Shown here piece after piece: positions 34,300 to 64,000 of a DNA stretch of 64,000 nt. The translations under genes and the position numbers were made by a program. Origin of the DNA: Serripes groenlandicus (taxonomy: Eukaryota > Mollusca > Bivalvia > Cardiida > Cardiidae); contig JASEVX010000001.1 in NCBI GenBank assembly GCA_031761405.1, positions 43,427,587-43,491,586 on the forward strand, given 5' to 3'. The notes beneath the pieces are model-generated. The model was not told where the DNA came from, made no database searches, and saw only the letters and a program-made list of their open reading frames with translations. How positions within the stretch are numbered: position 1 is the first letter of the stretch; each line of letters begins with the position of its first letter.

Positions 34300-34545
34300 T
34301 CAGGCATATCACGGCGGCCAGTTCACCACTTCATGTGTTTCCTGGCTTTCTCACACCGGTACTCCACACACCATACTTTCCAACCAACTGGCTGCTTGTC
34401 CACATAGACTGTAAGACCAATGAATGACGATTGCCATCGTGACTTTTGTAAAACATCGGGAAGAATATTTGCCGAGCTGCGGTTCGAACACACAACTCTT
34501 GAATTGACAGCGTGCGTTGCTACATGGGCTCGGCTCTTCAATCTT
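34300..34545 (-). mobile_element. tRNA-headed SINE, family 2
   Basis: 'atcacggcggccagttcacc', 'ccaactggctgcttgtccac', head 'ttgccgagctgcggttcgaa'. Confidence 0.68.
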
Positions 34546-34618
34546 TGCCAATAATTTAAAGTCAAAACTATCAATTCTGTTAGCCACTTCTAGTTTAACT
34601 CCCATGAACCGTTTATCG

Positions 34619-34838
34619 GATGACAACACCAACATGTGACCGGAACTAGTGTTGCTTGACGCAGTTCAAATGATGACAACACCAACATGTGACCGGAACT
34701 AGTGTTGCTTGACACATTTCAAATGATGGCAGCACCAACATATGACCGGAACTAGTGTTGCTTGACGCAGTTTAAATGATGGCAACACCAACATGTGACC
34801 GGAACCAGTGTTGCTTGGTGCAGTTCAGATAATGGCAA
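34619..34838 (+). repeat. 53-bp minisatellite, 4 units
   Basis: Unit 'gatgacaacaccaacatgtg accggaactagtgttgcttg acgcagttcaaat'; starts at 34621, 34674, 34727 and 34780. Confidence 0.93.
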
Positions 34839-35241
34839 CAGGTAGGCCAAAAAGATAGGAGATTTTTTAATGGGATTATTGTAAGAGTGCTTGCTAGGAC
34901 CGACTTCCGTCTAGGTTTCTAAATGCATGTCATTACATTTGTATAACAAGAGCTGTACATAAGACAGCATGCTTTACTTTTTTTTTTAACTCTGATGAAT
35001 AACAAGGGCATCACAAAACAGAACATCCTCTCACAACTTTAAAGACCTCTGACTAGTGCCTCCAGTTACCTTTATCTTTGACATCTGACCCTGAAATCAA
35101 TAGGGCACGGACTATGCCTCCAGCGACCTTGAAATTTGACCTTGCTAACCTATAAGGCGCATAGTTTTAATTGTGCCATCAAGAAATATAAAATAACTGA
35201 CAATTTGGAAGAGAGATATTGATTGGGCTTAAACACCGTTT

Positions 35242-35471
35242 TTAACCCTTTCCCTCATATAGACGCTTTCTGACGCCTCTGTAGCAGACGGCGTTTTGAA
35301 AACATAGTGACAAAAGAAGAAATTGCACAGAACGTGCACTTTCTCCTTTTGACACAATGTTTTCCACTTTTTGTCATAAGTTATCCATTCAATTATGGAG
35401 ATTTTCTATTTTTTGACAAAATACGTTCAAAGTTGTCTGCTGCAGAATTGTCGTATGAGGGAAAGGGTTAA
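35242..35471 (-). mobile_element. TTAA MITE, full copy, inverted orientation
   Basis: TTAA at both ends, 230 bp; left TTAACCCTTTCCCTCATATA, right 'gtatgagggaaagggttaa'. Confidence 0.9.
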
Positions 35472-35484
35472 CAAATGTTTGTAG

Positions 35485-35705
35485 TCATATCACGGTAGCC
35501 AGTTCAGCATCCCATGTATTTCCTGGCTTTCTCACACCAGTACTCCACACAACAGGCTGCTTTTCCACATAGACTTAGTCCATTGGTGGAAGACGAATAG
35601 CAAGTGTGGCATTTACTTTTGTCAAACCTCAGAAAGAGTGTAGGCCAAGCTTGGATTCGAACTCACAACCCCAGGATTGACAGCCCGCATTGCTACTGTA
35701 GCTCA
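35485..35705 (-). mobile_element. tRNA-headed SINE, family 2
   Basis: 'atcacggtagccagttcagc', 'aacaggctgcttttccacat', head 'gcttggattcgaactcacaa'. It begins 14 bp after a MITE. Confidence 0.68.
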
Positions 35706-35844
35706 ATTAATTTTTGACAAAGAGAAACAAAGAAACTGAAATGATTAGACACTGTAACTGAAATTACATATCAGTAAGGGACAGTTTGTTATATTTCTGT
35801 ACAAGCAATGGAAATTCAAAAGTTAAAATAAAAATAAAATAACA

Positions 35845-36529
35845 CAGGCAGCTAGCCCTAGTCTCTAGTGGTCATGTTTTGAAGCCAATCAAAATAACTT
35901 GAGCAATTCTTGCAGAGGGTCGTGTAAGGAAGGCTCTTCTAAATTATCTTGAAAACAACTACAGAGGTTTTGGTTTTATTTCTTATTTAACCCTATTCTG
36001 ATGCAGCCATGTTTTTCTACCAATCAATATGTCTTGAATATTTTCGTAAAAGGTCACCTAAGAAACATTTCCACCAACTTAAATTGAAATCAGACTAGCA
36101 CTTTCAGAGAATTATCATTTTAAAGTATTGTCATTTTACGCATTCTATGATGCCTCCTCAGGACCATATTTGTGTTTATAATTGGCCCCATTTTCTGAGG
36201 CCACCTGGTGACTATGTTTTCAGACAATCAATATTGATTGAAAAGTTTCTGCAAAGGATCACCTGAAGATTATTCAAACAAAATTATCTTGAAATCAGGC
36301 AAGAAGATTAGGAGAATAAGTTCTGGTATTTATTTCACACTTTCTGATACAGCAACCAAAAGTCTTTGACCATGCTTGGAAGATTTCCACTACAAGAACA
36401 TTCCTTTGAAGTTTGATTGAAATTCCCTAGAGGTATTTTTCAAAAAGATTTCATTTGAAGCTAGAAGTAAATGACGAACATAGAGTGATCCCAATAGATC
36501 ACATTGAGCCTTTGACTCAGGTGATTAAA
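35845..36529 (+). mobile_element. ACAAGA-class repeat, degenerate
   Basis: Body units 'ttgagcaattcttgcagagg', 'ccatttctgaggccacc'-like. The end 'agatcacattgagcc ... actcaggtgat', then TAAAA-like, matches the copy at 60784. Confidence 0.5.
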
Positions 36530-36928
36530 AAACCGTTCAAGGTGAAGGTCAAATCATGTAATTAAACTCCTTTACATATGTAAATCTTTATTGAAGTTAA
36601 TTAGACAGATAATAAATTTATTAAAACTGATTCATTAAAGAGTTACCAAACATAATTAAAAGTATCTTATTAAAGCTTATGTTACTTTAAATCAATTAAA
36701 TATAATAACAATTGAATAAAAATAAATATAATTCACATACACGCAGCTTTTTATAATCTGTTAACAATACAATTATTTTAGCAATACCCTTCACCATTAT
36801 AAACTTCCTTACAACGAAGAAAATTCCCAAACCTCTTAGTAATCATGAAGAAAAACATAAACATTAACTGAGTGTCCGATATTTGGGGGGAAAATACATG
36901 ATTTTTGTTAAACCAAATCTATCTGAAT

Positions 36929-37613
36929 AACAAGAGGGTTGTAGTGACCCTGGATCACTAAACCGGATTACTGCTAGCCATCTTGAGCAGCAATTTTAGT
37001 AGTAAGCCACCTAAGGGATATTTGAGTGGAAATATTTGGAAATTGAAGCAGCAAATTTAGGATGATATGCTTCTTAAAGAGTGTTCTATTATAAGCTTCA
37101 GCGGAATTGCTTGCTCAGTTAAAGGAACATTTATATAAATTTATTTTGAAATTTGGCCAGGTTAAGGAGATGTCATTTCATTTTTGTTTTCCATTTAGCT
37201 CTAACGCCCATCAAAGCGAAACTGCCTGAACAATTGATGGGCCAAACAGGAACATTTTTGTTAATATTTTCTGAAATTGGGACAGTGGTAAAGGAGATGT
37301 CATTTTAAAAAATTATACTTTAAACTGGCAAACATCTTGTGCAGCGGAACAGAACAGTTTGAACGTTTTGGATAGAAGGTAAGGAACATTCATGTGAAAA
37401 CATTTTCAAATTTAGCCAGTGGTTTAGCAAAAAATGTTGTTTAAAGATTTTTTCTAATTCTTTTAAAAGAAGACAAGCTAAGGAACTTTTCTGTGAAATT
37501 ATTTTGTATTCAGACCAGTAATTTCAGAGATAAAGATTTAAATGCAAGGACAATGGACGTTGAGTGAAAACAATAGCTCATCTTTAGCATTATGTGCTCA
37601 GGTGAGCTTAAAA
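36929..37613 (+). mobile_element. ACAAGA-class repeat
   Basis: Starts 'aacaagagggttgtagtgac cctggatcac'; ends 'agctcatctttagcattatg tgctcaggtgagcttaaaa', a terminal hairpin (agctca / tgagct) followed by TAAAA. Confidence 0.6.
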
Positions 37614-37679
37614 TCCAAACACTGTCTCAAAAGTATTTTATCATTGCCACTGATTATCTGTGTACTTAAGGTGTTTTCT

Positions 37680-37880
37680 ATTATCCCATGCAGACACATT
37701 GTGACACAACTGCAGCATCAACATAATGGCAAAAAGAGAAATTGCTAATATTGAGCAATTTCACCTTTTGCCTCAATGCTTTCAACTCTTTTCAGTAATT
37801 ATACTTTCACTAAACAAGATTTCGCATAGTTTTGCCTGTATGTTTACAAAGTTGCTTGCTGCATAGTTGAACGGATTCAG
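37680..37880 (-). mobile_element. MITE, degenerate copy
   Basis: 'atcccatgcagacacattgt', central 'ggcaaaaagagaaattgcta' / 'agcaatttcaccttttgcc', right 'gttgcttgctgcatag'. Confidence 0.6.
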
Positions 37881-38092
37881 AATGAGTATTTATTGTATAG
37901 GATTATCCCTTTTCCTAGTTCAAAACAACACTGACACAGGTGCAGTAAATGAATCTGGAAATTTCTAAGGGAAAGGATCAGTGATTTCTCAAATTATGAA
38001 ACTGTTTCCTTTCCCACAAGTCTATAAAGATGACTCACAATGTTACTATAGACCTAATTTTCTGTGGATAACATTATTTCCTCTGATGTTTT

Positions 38093-38319
38093 TAACCCTT
38101 TCCCTCGTATAGATGCTTTCTGACGCCTCTGCAGCAGACAGCTTTTTGAAAACAGTGACAAAAAAAGAAATTGCTCAAAACGAGTAATTTCTCCTTTAGC
38201 CATAATGTTTTACACTTTTAGTCATAGGTTATCCACTCAATTATAGAGATTTTCTATTACTTGACAAAATATGTTCGAAGTCGTCTGCCGCAGAATTGTC
38301 GTATGAGGGAAAGGATTAA
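38093..38319 (-). mobile_element. TTAA MITE in the presumed SIRT2 3' UTR
   Basis: TTAA at both ends. It starts 41 bases beyond the SIRT2 stop codon in transcript direction; the left end is TTAACCCTTTCCCTCGTA. Confidence 0.88.
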
Positions 38320-38360
38320 AAAAGCAGACAAATCTAAAAGTATCATCTGAGGTGAACAAA

Positions 38361-59951
<21,591 letters not shown>

Positions 59952-60233
59952 CTGGAAAAAAAAGTAATAGTTGGCAAAATACCTAAAGTAAACAGATCAT
60001 CTTATTGAAACAGATAATATGAAATCAGTGCTTCCATTTCAAAAGAAAAACAATGTATTTCAAAATTTAGAAAAGTATAATAATTTCTATTAACCCTTTC
60101 CATGGATGTATAAATTAAAGACCACAGTAAATGCACGTCAACCAGCATAGAGATCTTAGCAGTTAGATCAGGCTTAACAATGTTCACCAACTTGTCACAA
60201 AAGGTTTAAAAAAAAATGTCAGCTAAGTTGAGC

Positions 60234-60424
60234 TAACCCTTTCCCACTAACAGACACATTTGAAGCATATGCAGCAGACAAGTTTTGAAACATAAATGAG
60301 CAATTATTGCTCCTTTTTCCACAATTTTTTTAATACTTTTCAATGAATATATACTTTCATCTATAGAGATTTTCCATATTTTTGACCAGATGATATTCAA
60401 GTCGTCTAATGCAGATTTTGTTAA
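60234..60424 (-). mobile_element. MITE, degenerate copy
   Basis: 'ctaaccctttcccactaaca' left, 'gtcgtctaatgcagattttg' right. A lone left end also lies at about 60090. Confidence 0.6.
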
Positions 60425-60545
60425 CACTAACCATTTAATGGCTACCATCAAAGACCTAAAAACAAAGACATAATAACACATGTGTTATTAGGTCTTTGCT
60501 CCCATCTACATTGATAAGTAACACTTTTCAACATGCAGACGACTT

Positions 60546-60765
60546 TTAACCCTTTTCCACATATAGATGCTTTCTGAAGCCTCTACAGCAGACGACTTTT
60601 CAAAACATTGTGACAAAAGGAGAAATTGCTCAAAAGAGCAATTTCTCCTTTTGCCACAATGTTTTCAACTCTTTTCAGAAATGATATCTTCATTTTCAGA
60701 GATTTTTCATAATTTGTTCTAGATGTTATCAAAGTCATTTGCTGCAGATTTCTTGTAAGGGTTAA
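60546..60765 (-). mobile_element. TTAA MITE, near-full copy
   Basis: TTAACCCTTTTCCACATATA left, 'cttgtaagggttaa' right; the central 'gaaattgctcaaaagagcaa tttctcc' is a perfect hairpin. Confidence 0.82.
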
Positions 60766-60783
60766 AAACACTTAGGAACATGA

Positions 60784-61838
60784 AACAAGAGGGCTAAGAT
60801 GGCCCTAAATCACCTGAATGATTGTAAATTAGTAGCAAATCTTTAACTGCAAATATCTGGGGAAAAATTTGATCAGGAGTGCAAATGAAACTGCAAGAAG
60901 TAGACACTGTTAAAAAAATAGCTTATCAGTAGAGGCCATTTATATCTTGAAATCTAACAAGAACTTTAATAAGAATGTAATTATAAAGTTTTGTCATTTT
61001 GCACCGTCCTGATGCTGCCTTGCTGCCCTATTCTTCAACAAAATCAAAATGGCTCGAATAGTTTTTGTAGTGGGTCGCTCAAAGAACATTTCTACCAAAT
61101 TATCTTGGAATCGGGCAAGTAGATTATGGAGGAAAAGGATTTTAATGTTTGAGTATTTTTCTCACTTTCTGGCAACCAAAGTTGTACACAGAATGTAAGC
61201 TTTTTTGAACAATTTTGAAAGAGGACCAACAAAGGGACATTCCTGTGAAGTTCAGTTGAAATTGGTCCAGTGGAATGGTAGGAGTTGTCATTTGTAGCTA
61301 AAGGTTCAATTTACCCCTGGTTGCTATGATTTTGTAACCGCTCAATACTGCTTGAACATACATATATTAAGTAGAGGATCACTGAAGTAAGATTCCTATT
61401 AAATTTTCTTAAAATCAGACTAAACTTTAAAGAAATGGAATTTTCAAATTTTGTAATTTTGCCCCTTTTCTGATGCCGCCTGACTGCCATATTTTTTAAC
61501 CAATCAGTATGGATTGAACAATTTTTGTAGAGGGTCACCCAAGGAACATTTCAACCAAATTATATAGGAATCTGACTAAAAGATTCATAGGAGAAGATTT
61601 TTAAAGTTCTGACATTTTGGTCACTTTCTGATGCCGCAGCAGCCAATGTTCTCAATGGAATTGAAATTTTTGAACAATTTTGAAAGAGGGCCACCAAAGG
61701 AATATTCCTGTGATGTTTGGTTGAAATTAGTCCTGTGGTTTGTGTGGAGATGATGTTTAGAGCTAAAAATTAACGACGGACGACAGACAGAGAGTGATCA
61801 GAATAGATCACCTTGAACCTTGGCTCAGGTGATCTAAA
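60784..61838 (+). mobile_element. ACAAGA-class element
   Basis: Starts 'aaacaagagggctaagatgg ccctaaatcacctgaa'. Internal degenerate units carry 'aacatttctaccaaattatc'. Ends 'gatcaccttgaaccttggct caggtgatctaaaa' (hairpin plus TAAAA). Confidence 0.72.
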
Positions 61839-61849
61839 AATTGGTGAAC

Positions 61850-62008
61850 AGAAATAGTTCATTATCAGTAATTTCTCCTTTTGCGACAATGTTTTTAAAC
61901 TCATATTCAATACTTTCATTTTAAGAGATTTTCAATATTTTTGCTTTAGATATTTTTGCTTTTACAAAGTCGTCTGTTGCATACTTTTTGTATTTGGTAA
62001 AGGATTAA
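61850..62008 (-). mobile_element. MITE right-half fragment
   Basis: 'cagtaatttctccttttgcg' to 'gtatttggtaaaggattaa'; begins only about 12 bp after the ACAAGA-class element. Confidence 0.6.
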
Positions 62009-62354
62009 TTCATAAACACTAATAACGCTCAGTCTCACAAAAACCTTTTGAATGACATATTCTATTTACAAAAGACAGTGCTAGTGAAATGAACTAACAA
62101 GAGTATCGCAAACGGTACATAATACGCCCGTCAGGAACTTCTTTGTAAGTTTCCTCTTTGTTTTGATATATTGTTTGATGAGAAACTATGAAAAATGCAT
62201 AACTCATGCAGAAATTGACAAATATTCGAAGTCCAAAAAGGGGCATAACTCATTCAAAAATTGACGAAATTCAAGGAAATGTGAACTTGATCTGTGACAC
62301 TTGATTACAAAGCCATATACATAATTTCAGCTCAATACATCAAAGCATGTAGAA

Positions 62355-63740
62355 AACAAGAGCTGTCGGAGGACAGCGCGCTCGACTACATGCCGCTTAT
62401 TCACATAAAGCACTATTTCATTATATTGCACTTAAGTACTATTAAATCATATTATATACTCTATATGTAAAAGCAACTGAATAGATATACATACATTTAA
62501 ATATAATTTAAAAACAAAATTTCCTAAGTCAATCAAGGGCCATTACTCCATATTTAGGATACAATGGAGTTATCTAACCTAATTGTACGATGGTCCTTAA
62601 CAAATATGTGAAGTATGAAGTGATTTGAATGATGTAACTTTAACGTTGAGCTAAACACAAATGTTAAAACTGACCGAGTCCAAAATTAGCAAAACCTTAA
62701 AAAAAGGTTTTCCTAATGTTTGACACCATGCAAAACCCGTTTGATATGTTGAAGAATTATATTTGACAAATAAATGATTACAATTAGAAAGAAATGTAAC
62801 CAAAAATTAAGAATTTATCTAAAGTTTTTTACCCCCTAAAAGTCACACTCAGCATCTTCAACATACAATGTGAAGAAAGGTATTACATGTAATTATATTC
62901 CAAATATGGAAGCCCTAACACAAGTATTTACTTAGAAAAATTAGAAAATTAAATGAAAAAGCCAACTTGCCCTAAAACTTTAACCACCCAAAAGCATGTG
63001 TTTTACCGCAAACAGAAGGTCACACTCAGCATCTTCAGCAAATAATATGAAGAAATGTATTAAATGTAATTATTTTCCAAATATGAAAGCCCTAGCACAA
63101 GTACTTATTCAGAAAAAGTTAAAAAAATAAAATAAAATCCTACTTGCCCCAAAACTTTAACCACCGAAAATCATGATTTTTTACCCCAAAAAGAAGGTCA
63201 CACTCAGCATCTTCAGCATTCAATGTGAAGAAAGGTATAAGATGTAACTATATTCTAAATATTAAAGCCCTAGCACAAATTCTTATAGAGAAAAACTAAA
63301 AAATTAAATGAAAATGCCAACTTGCCCTAAAACTTTAACCACCCAAAATCATGTCTTTTACCCCAAAAAGAAGGTAAAACTCAGAATCTTCAGCATACAA
63401 TATAAAGAAAGGTATTAGATGTAATTATATTCCAAATATGAAAGCCCTAGCACAAGTACTTATTGAGAAAAAAAAAATAAAAAAAATAAAATCCAACTTG
63501 CCCTAAAACTTTAACCCCCGAAAATCATGTTTTTTTTCCCAAAAGGAAGGTCACACTCAGCATCTTTAGCATTCAATGTGAAGAAAGGTATAAGATGTAA
63601 CTATATTCCAAATATGAAAGCCCTAGCACAAATACTTATGAATGAAAATCCCAACTTGCCCTAAAACTTTAACCGGACGCCGACGCCGATGCTGGGGCGA
63701 GTAGTAAAGCTCTCATATTCTTCGAATAGTCGAGCTAAAA
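62355..63740 (+). mobile_element. ACAAGA-class element with five ~175-bp internal repeats
   Basis: Starts 'acaagagctgtcggaggaca gcgcgctcgac'. Array 62800-63680 with 'gtcacactcagcatcttcag' at about 62846, 63020, 63198, 63376 and 63550. Ends 'ttcttcgaatagtcgagcta aaa'. Flanked by two parts of another repeat ('aaaaaggggcataactcatt'). Confidence 0.8.
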
Positions 63741-64000
63741 AGTGCGGAAAACAAATATTTTAAGTCCAAAAAGGGGCATAACTCATTCAGAAATTGACGA
63801 AATCCCAGGAAATATAAACTTGATCTGTGACACATCACTACAAAGCCTTATACACAATTTCAGCTCAATAGCTCAAAGTATGTAAGAAAAAAGTGCGGAA
63901 AACCCGAACGGACGGAGGGACGGACGGAGGGACATGACCATAAGAAACGGTTGTATAAAAACACAAAACAATATACCAGTAGTAATTTTTGAGGTTGTCT

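Larger units (their letters stand above)
33308..38360. other. Convergent intergenic region, ABCG5-like B to SIRT2
   Basis: 5 kb with no gene. It holds the 3' ends of both flanking transcripts and the repeats listed separately. 37881-38090 shows nothing recognisable. Confidence 0.6.
59952..64000. other. Region upstream of the visible SIRT2 exons
   Basis: Should contain, or lead to, the missing SIRT2 first exon(s). I found no matching coding segment. It is largely MITE and ACAAGA-class repeats. Confidence 0.5.

Noticed and set aside
59952..64000. Search for the SIRT2 first exon
   Set aside because: No minus-strand segment with an ATG, sirtuin-like N-terminus and phase-1 donor could be recognised.

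Overview
The window is animal nuclear DNA: intron-rich, AT-rich and packed with short interspersed repeats. The repeat types (tRNA-derived SINEs ending in a 'gatataactgaa ... gttgaaagcggcgtaaaac'-type tail, TTAA-flanked hairpin MITEs, and elements with long internal tandem repeats) are those I associate with bivalve molluscs. A bivalve is therefore my best guess, but this is an inference. No bacterial, organellar or viral genes are visible.

Three protein-coding genes can be assembled exon by exon. All junctions are GT/AG, all phases agree, and there are no internal stops. (1) ABCG5-like gene A, + strand, 1638-15279: 11 exons are visible and the first coding exon (residues before Walker A) lies left of the window. 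(2) ABCG5-like gene B, + strand, 24608-33307: 10 coding exons, a complete 627-residue half-transporter. (3) A SIRT2-like NAD-dependent deacylase, - strand, 59951 down to 38361: 12 exons are visible, 339 whole residues plus a split codon, and the extreme N-terminus was not found. A and B are head-to-tail tandem paralogues; SIRT2 converges on them tail-to-tail. A and B are identical at 52 of 77 residues just after Walker A (hand count). They share most exon boundaries, but A has two introns that B lacks.

The rest is repeats: (a) more than 40 full or partial copies of a ~230-bp TTAA-ended hairpin MITE family, many lying within a few tens of bases of splice sites; (b) a ~250-bp foldback family with 'gagccgttccac' termini; (c) several tRNA-headed SINE families, one copy with a clear 16-bp target duplication; (d) elements starting ACAAGA and ending in a hairpin plus TAAAA, several with internal ~165-175 bp tandem arrays, resembling the bivalve 'pearl'/HINE class; (e) several minisatellites and isolated palindromes. 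A stand-alone PHD-finger-coding fragment sits in a SIRT2 intron.

ABCG5 in vertebrates works as a sterol-exporting half-transporter with ABCG8; no ABCG8-like gene is visible here. Both proteins here carry an intact ABC signature, unlike vertebrate ABCG5 as I recall it. SIRT2 has no evident functional link to them. Layout: 1-1637 repeats and intron of A; 1638-15279 gene A; 15280-24607 intergenic; 24608-33307 gene B; 33308-38360 intergenic; 38361-59951 SIRT2; 59952-64000 upstream repeats.
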